Counted from the first letter of the stretch, positions 17,293-26,286 are shown. The stretch is DNA of 64,000 nt from Shewanella nanhaiensis (GCF_019457885.1 NZ_JAHZST010000005.1:124001-188000); one strand, 5' to 3'. Notes: a model not told the origin generated them from the letters alone. A program made the numbers and translations.

Positions 17293-17604
17293 CTATAGTC
17301 GGTCAGCTAAACGTCTGCACTTGCTTATTGTCATCTTGTGACGGTAGCGCTGCTTACGGTCCTCTTTGTAGACGAGGAAGCCATCACCAATGTGGTCACG
17401 TGTTACTTCTCGTGTTTCACGTTCCAACTTGAGCGCGCGTAGTGGCATGCTTGCAATGCGTAGCTTGGTCGCACACACTGTGTACTTAGCTGCGAAGTCA
17501 GCGGCTACCCGTTCGTCTAAACCAGCATTTGCTCGTTCACACGCCATGATTGAAATTCCGCCTAGTACCAGGATTAGTACTGCTGAATTGAATCGTTTTG
17601 ACAT
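17293..17604 (-). CDS. small exported basic protein of unknown function
   Basis: The ATG at 17604 has GAGGA 6 bases upstream and overlaps by one base the stop codon of a 38-aa ORF, which indicates translational coupling. The 103-aa product has a signal segment (FNSAVLILVLGGISIM, then probable cleavage after ANA near residue 28; Cys 22 could alternatively be lipidated, but the lipobox is poor). The mature part is basic with two Cys (TVCATKL and ISKCRRL) that could form a disulfide. I do not recognise a family. It lies 86 bases upstream of the repeat adhesin on the same strand and may assist it. Confidence 0.55.
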   Translation of the reverse strand: MSKRFNSAVLILVLGGISIMACERANAGLDERVAADFAAKYTVCATKLRIASMPLRALKLERETREVTRDHIGDGFLVYKEDRKQRYRHKMTISKCRRLADRL

Positions 17605-17720
17605 CACTCGTCCTCTTCATCTGTTTCGAATTGTTTCGCGTCATCGCCGCCAGTCTCGATGTTGGTTAGCGCTGTTACTGATGCCGCTGAAATAAGCGGT
17701 ACTGTTAATGATTCCTTCAT
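17604..17720 (-). CDS. 38-aa ORF translationally coupled to the small exported protein
   Basis: This reading begins MKESLTVPLISAASVTALTN and ends in an acidic tail (ETDEEDE). The stop TGA shares a base with the ATG of the downstream gene. An AGAG-type ribosome site lies about 9 bases upstream of the ATG. The hydrophobic then acidic pattern is compatible with a small membrane-associated peptide. No family is recognised. The coupling is the main support. Confidence 0.4.
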   Translation of the reverse strand: MKESLTVPLISAASVTALTNIETGGDDAKQFETDEEDE

Positions 17721-17787
17721 GGAACTTACTCTCTGTTTGTGTTTATTGGGCTGTCTACGCCCGAGAGGAACCTTACTGTCTGTCTTT

Positions 17788-17919
17788 TTAGGCCATCGCT
17801 ATTTGCATAGCAGGCACAGTGTACTTGTCTGCGTTAGTGTCGTTAGCTACAGTTGTTAGCATTTTAGCTAATGCGCTGGTAATTAGTGTCGCTGTTATTT
17901 TGTGTCGTGAAATAGCCAT
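17788..17919 (-). CDS. 43-aa ORF, first small gene of the adhesin locus
   Basis: AGAGGT lies 7 bases before the ATG. The predicted peptide starts MAISRHKITATLITSALAKM and ends MQIAMA; the N-terminal 20 residues resemble a weak signal or amphipathic helix. No family is recognised. It runs in the same direction as, and 67 bases upstream of, the 38-aa ORF, so the three small genes and the adhesin could form one operon. Confidence 0.35.
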   Translation of the reverse strand: MAISRHKITATLITSALAKMLTTVANDTNADKYTVPAMQIAMA

Positions 17920-18445
17920 GTTTCGACCTCTGTTATTGGTACTTATTCTGCTTTGAATTGTGCGTTCGGGCGTATTTATAGGACAACACCATCATCGCCG
18001 TCTTGGTTCTCAAAGTTAAGCATTTGTAACTTATGAATCACCACTAAGCACCCTTGCTAATTTCTAGGTAAACAGTAACACTGTATTTGCGGTGAAAGCA
18101 AATAAAAAATCGAGTGTTGCGAAATTCGACGTTTTGTACTCTTTGTGCCCACTTTGGAAGAAAGTGCATCTACATGCCGCTTGCAACATGCGACACTCTC
18201 AAAAGATATGGCATAGAGTGTCTGAGATAGTCGCGGTACCTAGCTCTTCTTGAGGCTGGATTTGCACGCAACCTGTACAGACTGGACTCCTTTTCTCAGT
18301 GCCAATGGGTGGCTGAGATTGCTATCCTACGACCGACCAAATCGCAAGCAAAATATTACTGACCTGTACACGAGTACATATAGCTGCGCATTAATTTGAC
18401 GCCTAAACAGTGCCCCTGTTATAGTGAATAATAGAGTTAATAATT
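17920..18445. other. divergent control region between adhesin locus and repressor
   Basis: About 525 bases with only a 15-codon minus-strand reading (no ribosome site). It contains CCTGTACA twice (18272 and 18363), the TGTAC-N4-GTACA palindrome, and GAGTGT(T/C)-type words near 18112, 18190 (inverted) and 18217. It probably carries both divergent promoters. Confidence 0.5.
18365..18378. promoter_or_regulatory. TGTAC-N4-GTACA palindrome, candidate repressor operator
   Basis: The palindrome TGTAC-ACGA-GTACA lies 67 bases before the repressor gene. A related CTGTACAG word is at 18273-18280. Symmetric sites like this near a CI-type gene are typical operators; binding is inference. Confidence 0.45.
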
Positions 18446-19075
18446 ATGGCGGAACAAATGGCGTACAATGAAGATACCCAGAAGGCGGTTCGACGGGTTT
18501 GGGATGAGTTCAAGAGTGAGACAGGGACGAGCCAAGCAAAAGCGGCCAAAGCCCTCGGCATTAACCAGTCGGCGTTAAGTCAGTATCTAAGAGGGGAGAT
18601 CCCCCTTAATACAGACTTCTTGGCTAAGTTTGCAAAACTAACAAAGTCCGACTTAGACTCCTTGGGAATAACTCCCGCCACCGTAGGGGCGATGCCGCTA
18701 GAACTAAGGTACACGCTGTCAGGGCGTAGGCTACGTGACACCAGTGCGCTGGTACCCTCGCCGACCTCATTTGAGGGCTGTTTCGGGATAGTAGTCGATT
18801 ACGACGATTTCGCCCTACCAAGAGACAGCATTATGATTGTCGATGAGACAACAACAATCAAAGAATATGACTCGGTTATCCTAGTCTCACGCGATGACCG
18901 AATGATCAACGGCACCATCAGGTACACCCCAGATGGATGGGAGGTTCTTGAGCCTCACGCAAGAGGGGCGCGGCGCTTCGTTGTGGGAGGAGACGACACT
19001 ATTTACAGATTAGGGGGCGCGTTCCTACCCGAAAGGCATGGGCGGACTTTCGAGCAAAAACCTGCACGGGGTTAG
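18446..19075 (+). CDS. CI/LexA-like repressor with degenerate S24 domain
   Basis: Residues about 8-72 form a CI-type HTH (TSQAKAAKALGINQSALSQY, then LRGEIPLN). The C-terminal half has the layout of a peptidase S24/LexA-type domain (FEGCFGIVVDYDDFALPRDS, then IMIVDETTTIKEYDSVILVS). The usual catalytic Ser (in S-M-x-P) is replaced here (DDFALP), and the lysine expected near VKR is absent (NGTIRYTPDG). Self-cleavage therefore looks unlikely, and dimerisation may be the retained role. An alternative ATG at 18458 is possible; ribosome sites are weak for both. It faces away from the adhesin locus and probably controls it or itself. No phage genes are nearby. Confidence 0.8.
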   Translation: MAEQMAYNEDTQKAVRRVWDEFKSETGTSQAKAAKALGINQSALSQYLRGEIPLNTDFLAKFAKLTKSDLDSLGITPATVGAMPLELRYTLSGRRLRDTSALVPSPTSFEGCFGIVVDYDDFALPRDSIMIVDETTTIKEYDSVILVSRDDRMINGTIRYTPDGWEVLEPHARGARRFVVGGDDTIYRLGGAFLPERHGRTFEQKPARG

Positions 19076-19419
19076 TACTCCGTTTTTTGGGTTAGCGTTT
19101 AAGTGGTAATCCTGCTAGTGGTGCTAGTCCTTATACTATTATCTCTGTTGCCTATCAAAACGAAATATGAATAAATGGCGCTAGCAAAAAGTTAGTGCCA
19201 TTTTCTTCTTAAGCTATAAACTGCCTGCTTCAGTAGATGGAACCACTATATTTCTACTCCTTAGTGCTTCAACCTTCTTTTTCACCTTCATTATCTATTC
19301 TCGGGTTATAGAGTCTGCTGATTTTAGCCTAACTGCATTTTCGTGATAGTAATCAATACTTTATTTGTTAATATCTGTAAGAGTGACGTACGTTATTTTA
19401 CGCGATAAGACTGATAACA
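19076..19419. other. intergenic region upstream of chemoreceptor gene
   Basis: About 340 bases with no supported gene. It contains the repressor terminator at 19173-19208. A GCGATAA word at 19402 recalls a flagellar sigma -10 element, but no matching TAAA -35 was found at the right distance. Confidence 0.4.
19173..19208 (+). terminator. terminator after the repressor gene
   Basis: AAATGGCGCTA pairs with TTAGTGCCATTT around an A-rich loop, followed by TTTTCTTCTT. It lies about 100 bases after the stop codon. Confidence 0.65.
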
Positions 19420-21018
19420 ATGCGAAACAACCAACCCGTGACTCAAACGGAAAAGACTCTAACCGATAATTGTATTTTACTGTCGACCACCAATCTTGAC
19501 GGTAATATTAAGTATGCCAATGAGAGCTTTACCAAGGTTAGTGGCTACAGTTTTGATGAGTTACAAGGTCAACCTCACAACATGGTGCGGCACCCTGATA
19601 TGCCAGAGGCTGCCTTTCAGTCACTTTGGGAGCGTATTAAACAAGGGAAACCTTGGGTTGGTATTGTTAAGAATCGCACCAAGTCAGGCGATCACTACTG
19701 GGTTAATGCATACATAGCCCCTGTGTATGAAAATGGCAAAATCCACGAGTATCAGTCGGTACGCCGTAAGGCTACACCGGAGCAAATCCAGCGCGCAGAA
19801 GCGATTTACCAGCAGGTAAAAGCGGGAAAGCAACCAAAAGCGCTACGCAACCCACTTCTAGGCTTTGGGGCAAAGTTGTATGCTTGGCTGCTGTCGATGT
19901 TAGTGATGGCGGTTATTTTAGCGAGTTATTCACCGATAGCTGCGGTGATACTACTTAGCCTAGTTGGCGCGATTGGCTTGCACCGTATCTTGAAACCATT
20001 CAACCAATTAGTGACACAAGCTAAAAATACTGTTGATGATCCTCTCGCTAAAGGTGTATTTACCGGCCGGCAAGATGAATTAGGCACAATAAGTTTTGCG
20101 CTGCAGTTCTTACTTACAGAAACTGGTGGCGTGATAGGCCGAATGGCGGATTCAGCTGGCTCAATCGAGTCTCTTAGCGCGAGTTTAAACGATACCATCC
20201 ACAATACACGACAGCGTGCCGACAGCCAGAGTATGCAAACCAGCCAAGCGGCCACCGCGATGGAAGAGATGAGCGCTAGCTTTGCTGAAGTGAGTAATAA
20301 TATTCACAGCGCGGCGAGAGAGATGTCGGTGAGTAACCTTTCTGCAGAAAAGGGCCATCAACTGCTTGAACGGGTGATTGAGTCCATTACCAAACTCAAA
20401 GATGAGGTGGGTAACTTTGCTTCAGTCGTCGCTTCAATCGAACAAGATAGCCAAGATATCAATAAGGTTTTAGAGGTGAACCGTGGCATTGCAGAACAAA
20501 CAAATCTGTTAGCACTTAACGCTGCGATTGAAGCGGCTAGGGCGGGAGAGTCGGGTCGAGGCTTTGCGGTGGTTGCCGATGAAGTGCGTCAACTTTCTAG
20601 CCGTACCAGTGAGTCTACCTCTCATATCGAAGCTATTGTTGCTAAGTTCCGCGAAAGTACCGTTATGGCAGCTAAGACCATGGAGGCCGGTCAACGCAGT
20701 GCTGAGCAATCGGTAGACTTGGCTAAGCAGGTAGATGAGTCATTTGAGGCACTACGTCACTCAATTATTAAGATGAATACTATGAGTGATGAAAATGCTT
20801 GTGCTATGACCCAGCAAACGACCGTCGCCAACGATATCAGCCACTCAATTCAAGTGATCAGTGAGCTCGCAATTGAGAGTCTTGAACAGACACAAGATGC
20901 AGCAGAGCGTGGTCAGCAAGTGTCTCGTTTATCGACTAAAACCCATAGTTTATCTAAGCAGTTCTGGGAGCAGAGCGCTGTAGGATCCCCTCATAATTCT
21001 GCTCCCCAGCATCCGTGA
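19420..21018 (+). CDS. Aer-like PAS methyl-accepting chemotaxis protein, tail supplied by an IS relic
   Basis: A 532-aa reading. An N-terminal PAS domain (about residues 15-115: [20 protein letters not shown], later [20 protein letters not shown]) resembles the FAD-PAS of Aer energy-taxis receptors. Two membrane helices follow (about residues 150-190), then a short HAMP-like linker and the methyl-accepting signalling domain with its conserved tip [19 protein letters not shown] (about residue 359). It would signal through CheW/CheA from the inner membrane. From base 20978 (after [11 protein letters not shown]) the codons lie in the left end of an IS10-group element, so the last dozen residues are not native. 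The natural end is probably only a few residues further, and the protein may still work. Confidence 0.88.
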   Translation: MRNNQPVTQTEKTLTDNCILLSTTNLDGNIKYANESFTKVSGYSFDELQGQPHNMVRHPDMPEAAFQSLWERIKQGKPWVGIVKNRTKSGDHYWVNAYIAPVYENGKIHEYQSVRRKATPEQIQRAEAIYQQVKAGKQPKALRNPLLGFGAKLYAWLLSMLVMAVILASYSPIAAVILLSLVGAIGLHRILKPFNQLVTQAKNTVDDPLAKGVFTGRQDELGTISFALQFLLTETGGVIGRMADSAGSIESLSASLNDTIHNTRQRADSQSMQTSQAATAMEEMSASFAEVSNNIHSAAREMSVSNLSAEKGHQLLERVIESITKLKDEVGNFASVVASIEQDSQDINKVLEVNRGIAEQTNLLALNAAIEAARAGESGRGFAVVADEVRQLSSRTSESTSHIEAIVAKFRESTVMAAKTMEAGQRSAEQSVDLAKQVDESFEALRHSIIKMNTMSDENACAMTQQTTVANDISHSIQVISELAIESLEQTQDAAERGQQVSRLSTKTHSLSKQFWEQSAVGSPHNSAPQHP

Positions 21019-21557
21019 GACCTTGATAAGTCTGATAATTGCCTCATCGATTCCAGGAGGTCTTTATCGGACATTTTGTAATACCTCCTTCGCCTTAGTA
21101 ACTCTTTTCCCATTCTTACTACGGATAGCACACTACGATTTTTTACTGTGTTAGCTTGAAATTGGCTCTGTAATTTATTTGTCAGCCCAAACAGTCCTAC
21201 CCACCAAAATGCGAGCTGAACAAGCAAAGCAATGAGTAGCAAGATATCCATTCTAGCCGCACTTCTTGTACGGCTGTGACGTAGGCTAAACCCGTAGGCA
21301 GGGCTTTTTAAATCCCGAAATGTCTCCTCTATCTGCATACGTTTACGATAGATATTGACCAATTTATTAGGCGGCATTGCTTCCATCGTCAGGTTGGTAA
21401 CCAGTGCCCAGGGTTCTTTGGCTGTTCGTTCATAGGTCCATTGAGCCGTATGATGACAGTCGGTTGTCGTACTTCTTTGCCCTTTTCGCCCTTTCGCGCG
21501 CTCTTTAAAAAGTACCAGCTCGCATAGCAACGGTTTTTTAACCGATAGCGCAACCAA
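20991..21557 (-). pseudogene. IS4-family transposase, C-terminal fragment
   Basis: The reading carries the conserved end of IS10-type transposases: KERAKGRKGQRS, AKEPWALVTNL and the YRKRMQIEETFRDLKSPAYG block that contains the catalytic Glu. The region with the two catalytic Asp residues is absent, so it cannot be active. The fragment overlaps the N-terminal fragment in another frame at the deletion joint (about 21540-21555). Confidence 0.85.
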
Positions 21558-21846
21558 CTAATACTGTGGGCATGGTGTTATTGCAAATCAACCATTTGGC
21601 ATGCCACTGATAGACAGCAACTCTTTCCCTGTGCAGATGATGGTTACCAAGCAACCTATCCATACGCTTAATGGAGTGTTTAGTGTGTGTCGCACTGTTA
21701 TTGATATGCCGACCTAATGAAGTCAAAGTCAGCTCATCTGAATCGACGAGTGCTTGGCAAGCAAGCATGAGAGAGTTGAGACGCTTTAGGTGAATTTCAG
21801 GACAGTGTTCATACAGAGATTGATGTAGGATAGACAGCACTTGCAC
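21538..21846 (-). pseudogene. IS4-family transposase, N-terminal fragment
   Basis: The reading has the typical IS10-type start (HLKRLNSLMLACQALVDSDE, later HTKHSIKRMDRLLGNHHLHR, then VYQWHAKWL) but breaks after TMPTVLVG and runs to a chance stop. In intact relatives the first catalytic Asp follows about here. About 130 residues are missing between this and the C-terminal fragment (estimate from remembered relatives). Confidence 0.85.
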
Positions 21847-21956
21847 CTTGAGCTCCTGAGTTTGATGTTTGTTCGCACCTTCATCAGATCATACTCAAGG
21901 TGTAAGTTCACCCTATTTAGTTAATTTATTAGAAAATCATCAGGGGATTCGTCAGT

Positions 21957-22274
21957 GTGCAGCCTGCAGATCCGGTGTTGTGGGCTCAAGATCCTTTCTT
22001 GTTAGATACTCAATCTCAGCCAGGTAAGTTAATTGGTCGCGGCACTGAAGACGATAAAGGCGCCATTGTCACCGCCATGTATGCCATGAAATCAATTAAG
22101 GATAAACAACTTACATTAAGTAAGCTCTTTCCTAATGCGTTAAGTTTTGGCCCCACCATGCCCGGCAAGGCATATACGGGACACACGGAGAATGAGTTTA
22201 TGACTCAGGAGCAGTTTATGCTGAATCTAAAGATGTATACCGCGGCGTTTATTGAGTTAGCGGTTGAGAAGTAG
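21957..22274 (+). pseudogene. M20-family dipeptidase remnant
   Basis: The frame starts at the IS right end. It holds PADPVLWAQDPFLLDTQSQP and KLIGRGTEDDKGAIVTAMYA, the zinc-site region of PepV/carnosinase-like M20 peptidases, then jumps after about 50 residues to a typical C-terminus (FGPTMPGKAYTGHTENEFMT, later QFMLNLKMYTAAFIELA). The N-terminus was removed at the IS junction, and about 300 central residues are missing (estimate from the family length). The product cannot be a working peptidase. Confidence 0.85.
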
Positions 22275-22279
22275 CGAGC

Positions 22280-22312
22280 AAAAAAAATCGCCAGTGTTTG
22301 GCACTGGCGCTC
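22280..22312 (-). terminator. terminator of the gamma-glutamyltransferase gene
   Basis: On the minus strand CGCCAGTG-CCAAA-CACTGGCG is followed by a run of eight T. It lies about 75 bases past the stop codon at 22384. Confidence 0.85.
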
Positions 22313-22383
22313 TCTCGTTACTATTGACTCTAAACTAGTTATGTATTTTAAATTGGCTAAATGAAGTTCATTAATAACCTAAA

Positions 22384-24129
22384 TTAATAACCTAAGGTTT
22401 CACTGCCCGCACGTCTTGGATCTGATGCGCCAAAGATGCCTTCATCTGTCACCATGATTGACTGAGTGGAGCCCATGGCATTATTGATTTTCACCTTATG
22501 CCCTTTAGCTCTTAGCAGTTCTATGGTGTCACGATTTAAAGTATGTTCAACTCGCAACAGATCCGGTAACCATTGATGATGAATACGTGGCGCTGCTGTG
22601 GCTTCAGCGATATTAAGATCGTGATCGATAACATTCATGATGATCTGCATGGTAGTGTTGATAATACGTGACCCCCCTGGACTGCCCGTGATGATAAAGG
22701 GCTTGCCATCTTTCATCACTATGGTTGGACTCATGGAGCTTAGTGGGCGTTTATTTCCTTCTACAGCGTTTGCATCACCACCGACTAAGCCATAACCGTT
22801 TGGTGTGCCTGGTTTAGCAGAGAAGTCATCCATCTCGTTGTTCAGTAATATTCCTGTGCCTTTAGCCACTAAACCTGAGCCATAACTGAAGTTAAGGGTG
22901 TAAGTATTGGAGACGGCATTGCCCCACTGATCAACCACCGAGTAATGAGTCGTTTGCTTGCTTTCATAGGGGGCTATGTTACCGGGTTTTACTTCGCTAC
23001 TGGGTGTGGCTTTATTGATCGCTATTTGGCTGGCGAGCTTTTTAGCGTAATCTTTGTTGATAAGGGCTTGTACTGGCACTTTATAAAAATCTGGATCGCC
23101 TAAATATTCGCTGCGATCGGCATAAGCGCGGCGCATCGATTCAGTCATTAAGTGCAAGGTTGCGGCTGTATTATGGCCGAGCTTATCGATAGGGAACTGC
23201 TCAAGAATGTTTAGCATCTCTATAATATGTACGCCTCCTGATGAGGGAGGGGGCATGGAGACGACTTGATAGCCTCGATAATCACCTTGAACCGGTTTAC
23301 GCTCAACCACTTTATAGTTTTTGAGATCGTCCAGTGTCATGATCCCGCCTGCATCTTGTATCGCAGCCACCAGTTTTTCGGCTGTTTCACCTTGGTAAAA
23401 ACCTTCGCTGCCCTTTTGTGCTATCAGTGATAGTGAGTGAGCCAACTCAGGTTGCTTTAACAGATCTCCGACCTGATAGTCGCTGCCATCGGCTTTGTAG
23501 AAGATCTCTGCAGAACTTGGCCACTGAGCGATACGGCGCTTTAAACCTGTGAGTGATGTGGAGAGATCTGGCGTGACTGAAATACCATTTTTGGCCATTT
23601 TAATGGCAGCCTCAGTGACCTGTTTCATGGTCATGGTGCCGTATTTTTGTAAGGCCAGCTCCATCCCCATCACAGTGCCAGGCACGCCAACGGCTAAGCC
23701 ATGCTCTCGGCTGAGTGCGGCAACTGGCTCGCCTTGCTCATTGAGGAAGATATCTTTGTGCGCTTTAGAAGGAGCCATTTCACGGTAATCAATTGCTATG
23801 GTTCTGTTTTGCTCAGCCAGATGAACCAGCATAAAGCCACCGCCTCCGATATTGCCAGCCCTTGGTAGGGTGACTGCTAAACTAAAGCCAACAGCGACAG
23901 CCGCATCAACGGCGTTGCCACCTTGCTTTAATATCTCGACACCGGCTTGTGTAGCTAAAGCTTCCTGACTGGATACCATGCCATGTTTAGCCCAGATAGG
24001 CTGTGCCGTTGCCATATGGCTGTAGATAGATGCTTCTTTAGCCTGTGCTGGTGAAACAAAGGCTGAGGAGAGAGTGACGAGTGGGGCTGCTATCGACATG
24101 GCGACGAGTAAGGTCTTGAACGCGCGCAT
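22384..24129 (-). CDS. ggt: gamma-glutamyltransferase (glutathione hydrolase), periplasmic
   Basis: A 581-aa precursor with a signal peptide (SIAAPLVTLSSAFVSPAQA). It matches gamma-glutamyltranspeptidases throughout: GGNAVDAAVAVGFSLAVTLP, GNIGGGGFMLVHL, VVSMPPPSSGGVHIIEML and the autocleavage site KQTTHYSVVDQWGNAVSNTY, where T393 would become the catalytic N-terminal Thr of the small subunit. SPTIVMKDGKPFIITGSPGG near the C-terminus completes the active site. It degrades glutathione and gamma-glutamyl compounds in the periplasm. Monocistronic, with a strong terminator. The adjacent M20 dipeptidase relic could once have processed Cys-Gly (inference). Confidence 0.95.
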   Translation of the reverse strand: MRAFKTLLVAMSIAAPLVTLSSAFVSPAQAKEASIYSHMATAQPIWAKHGMVSSQEALATQAGVEILKQGGNAVDAAVAVGFSLAVTLPRAGNIGGGGFMLVHLAEQNRTIAIDYREMAPSKAHKDIFLNEQGEPVAALSREHGLAVGVPGTVMGMELALQKYGTMTMKQVTEAAIKMAKNGISVTPDLSTSLTGLKRRIAQWPSSAEIFYKADGSDYQVGDLLKQPELAHSLSLIAQKGSEGFYQGETAEKLVAAIQDAGGIMTLDDLKNYKVVERKPVQGDYRGYQVVSMPPPSSGGVHIIEMLNILEQFPIDKLGHNTAATLHLMTESMRRAYADRSEYLGDPDFYKVPVQALINKDYAKKLASQIAINKATPSSEVKPGNIAPYESKQTTHYSVVDQWGNAVSNTYTLNFSYGSGLVAKGTGILLNNEMDDFSAKPGTPNGYGLVGGDANAVEGNKRPLSSMSPTIVMKDGKPFIITGSPGGSRIINTTMQIIMNVIDHDLNIAEATAAPRIHHQWLPDLLRVEHTLNRDTIELLRAKGHKVKINNAMGSTQSIMVTDEGIFGASDPRRAGSETLGY

Positions 24130-24303
24130 AGGCTTCCTTGTTATTACTTATAATTAATTATCAGTGCAATGTGACGTTAAAGAAAACAAATTGCAAGTGG
24201 TACGCAAGCTATCATTTATTGCCCTAGTTTGTGCCCCTGATTTTTCGAAGGTTTATGTTATTCTCAATGATCTGTTTTTAATCACTTTTGAGCCAGAGTA
24301 TTG

Positions 24304-25521
24304 ATGTCAGAGATCCAGATTGAATTTATCCCAGCAATTTCATTAATCCCTGCTCAGGAGTGGAACCACTTAATGTCGACGGGCTTAGATGAAAGAACGA
24401 GTATTAACCCCTTTGTGCGACATGAGTATTTAGCCGCATTGGAGTCAAGTGGTTGCGTCTGTACTAAAACAGGCTGGACACCGATGCACCTTACTGTATT
24501 ACAAGGCGAGAAACGCTTGGCGGTAATGCCACTTTATGAAAAGACTCACTCCTATGGGGAGTATGTTTTTGATTGGGCGTGGGCAGAGGCCTATGAGCGA
24601 AACAGTATCGATTATTATCCTAAATTACTCTGTGCTATCCCTTTTACGCCAGTAACTGGGCCGAGAGTGGGGATTGCTAAGGACTTAACTCAGAGTGAAG
24701 CGGCATTAGTGTGGTCAAAGATTGCTGAGCGTCTTAGCGAGATGCAGCAAAAGAGTGGCTACTCTAGTTGGCATGCGCTGTTTTTAACTAAACCTGAGTG
24801 TGACATGTTTTCAAAGCAAAATGCATTGAACCGAGTTGGTACCCAGTTTCATTGGATGAATAAAGGCTATCACAGCTTTGATGATTATCTGGCAGCGATG
24901 CATTCACGAAAACGTAAAGATATTCGTAAAGAGCGTTACAGAGTCGCTCAATATGGGCTTACTATGCGTTTTGTTGATGGTGGGGAGGTGACGGATGAGC
25001 AGTGGCAGGCGTTTAGCCACTGTTACCAAATGACTTACGCCAAACGTTCGGGCCACTATGGTTATCTTAATTTATCGTTTTTTAAATCATTAGCGCAAAG
25101 TATGCCTCATCAGATTAAGTTACTGCTAGTGGAAGTTAATGAAGAGGACAGTGGTGCTGGTTTTGAGGATAAGCAGGGCCAACGAATTATTGCATCAGCA
25201 CTCTATTTTTGTAGCGATACTCATCTATATGGCCGTTACTGGGGAGCATTAGAGTCGATTGAAGGGTTACATTTTGAGGTTTGTTATTATCAGGGGATTG
25301 AGTATTGCATTGAGCACGGGTTACAAACCTTTGATGCTGGCGCTCAGGGGGAACATAAAGTTCCCCGAGGGTTTGAGCCAGTAACTATCTATTCAAATCA
25401 TGATATTGCTCATCCCGCCTTTCGTGATGCGATTGAGCATTTTACTCACCAAGAACGCGCTCAGATAAGCTGCTATATGAAGGAGATGGGTCAATCACTG
25501 CCTTTTAAGTCTAGTGATTAA
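24304..25521 (+). CDS. FemAB/GNAT-type acyltransferase (PF04339-like)
   Basis: ATG at 24304 is preferred to the adjacent TTG at 24301. The 405-aa protein contains NPFVRHEYLAALESSGCV, then TPMHLTVLQGEKRLAVMPLY, and in the second half SRKRKDIRKERYRVAQYGL, SALYFCSDTHLYGRYWGA and FDAGAQGEHKVPRGFEPV, which are the hallmarks of the peptidoglycan-recognition/GNAT-like family PF04339. The double-GNAT fold suggests aminoacyl or acyl transfer; no member's substrate is certain to me. It is divergent from ggt, and its last codons overlap the convergent lysE-type gene by four bases. Confidence 0.85.
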   Translation: MSEIQIEFIPAISLIPAQEWNHLMSTGLDERTSINPFVRHEYLAALESSGCVCTKTGWTPMHLTVLQGEKRLAVMPLYEKTHSYGEYVFDWAWAEAYERNSIDYYPKLLCAIPFTPVTGPRVGIAKDLTQSEAALVWSKIAERLSEMQQKSGYSSWHALFLTKPECDMFSKQNALNRVGTQFHWMNKGYHSFDDYLAAMHSRKRKDIRKERYRVAQYGLTMRFVDGGEVTDEQWQAFSHCYQMTYAKRSGHYGYLNLSFFKSLAQSMPHQIKLLLVEVNEEDSGAGFEDKQGQRIIASALYFCSDTHLYGRYWGALESIEGLHFEVCYYQGIEYCIEHGLQTFDAGAQGEHKVPRGFEPVTIYSNHDIAHPAFRDAIEHFTHQERAQISCYMKEMGQSLPFKSSD

Positions 25522-26135
25522 CCTAAGGCTAGCCAGAAGCCAACACCTATCATAAGTGAGCCTGCTATCCGGTTCATCCATTTGATATTATCCCCACGGC
25601 TTAAGAAGATCTTTAAGCTTTTTCCTCCAGCAGCGTAGGCTAACATGCTGATAAGCTCAGTAAAGAGTATGATACTTAGCAGGGCGACAAACTGAGGAGC
25701 AAGCTCCTTGTCGACATTGATAAAGGGGGGAAGCAGGGAGATCATAAATGCCCATCCCTTAGGATTCGCGATGGCAGTGATAAAACCTTGTGAAATCAGC
25801 GCGCCATTACTAATCCTAGCAGATTGCTCATCGAGCTTGGCCATCTTACCTTTAGCGCGCCACATCTGAACACCGATATAGGCTAAATAGATACCTCCTA
25901 CCCACTTTAATACCTCAAAGATTTGTGGGTAGTTAAGCATGATACTTGCTACGCCCATTACTGCTGCGATGGCGACTAAAGCAACACCAACAAGCTCACC
26001 TATCATCATCCATAGGGTACGGCGAACACCAATACTCATACCTAATGTCATGGCGAGTGTCATGCACATTCCCGGTGTGATTGAGACAAAGAAAAAAGTG
26101 GGCAGAAAAACCGCAAGTAGAGCAAAATCCGGCAT
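25518..26135 (-). CDS. LysE/RhtB-family amino-acid exporter
   Basis: A 205-aa inner-membrane protein with about six helices and the N-terminal LysE-family signature FVSITPGMCMTLAMTLGMSI followed by GVRRTLWMMIGELVGV. GGIYLAYIGVQMWRAKGK in the middle and FITAIANPKGWAFMISLLPP after it are also family hallmarks. Members export amino acids or homoserine lactone-like compounds by proton exchange; the substrate is not predictable. It ends four bases inside the convergent acyltransferase gene and shares no operon. Confidence 0.9.
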   Translation of the reverse strand: MPDFALLAVFLPTFFFVSITPGMCMTLAMTLGMSIGVRRTLWMMIGELVGVALVAIAAVMGVASIMLNYPQIFEVLKWVGGIYLAYIGVQMWRAKGKMAKLDEQSARISNGALISQGFITAIANPKGWAFMISLLPPFINVDKELAPQFVALLSIILFTELISMLAYAAGGKSLKIFLSRGDNIKWMNRIAGSLMIGVGFWLALG

Positions 26136-26198
26136 GTTAATGGACTATCTTAAAGTAATTGGAGGGGCAAGTTTATCCCTATATCTCTCCACTGAAAA

Positions 26199-26227
26199 CA
26201 AAAAACCAGCAACATGGGCTGGTTTTA
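26199..26227 (-). terminator. terminator of the hppD gene
   Basis: On the minus strand AAAACCAGC-CCATGTT-GCTGGTTTT is followed by further T. It lies between the end of hppD and the start of the LysE-type gene. Confidence 0.8.
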
Positions 26228-26286
26228 CATCTAGGTAACCTAGTTAAGCAGGCAGTGTAACCTAACTGACTGAATATATGTGGAGT

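Larger units (their letters stand above)
20978..21955 (-). mobile_element. internally deleted IS10-group (IS4 family) insertion sequence
   Basis: The ends are imperfect inverted repeats: left CTGTAGGATCCCCTCATAAT from 20978 and right (reverse complement) CTGACGAATCCCCTGATGAT ending at 21955, which match the CTG...ATCCCCT termini of the IS10 group of IS4. The length is about 980 bp instead of about 1.3 kb, because the middle of the transposase is missing. The 9 bases flanking each end (AGCAGAGCG and TGTGCAGCC) differ, so there is no target duplication, and the two flanking genes are each broken at the junction. Confidence 0.85.

Noticed and set aside
18446..19075. Prophage because of the CI-like repressor
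   Set aside because: No integrase, structural, lysis or replication genes and no attachment sites are visible around it.
19400..19410. Flagellar sigma (FliA) promoter for the chemoreceptor
   Set aside because: GCGATAA is present but there is no TAAA-like -35 element at the required distance.
20969..21964. 9-bp target-site duplication around the IS element
   Set aside because: The flanking nonamers AGCAGAGCG and TGTGCAGCC do not match.
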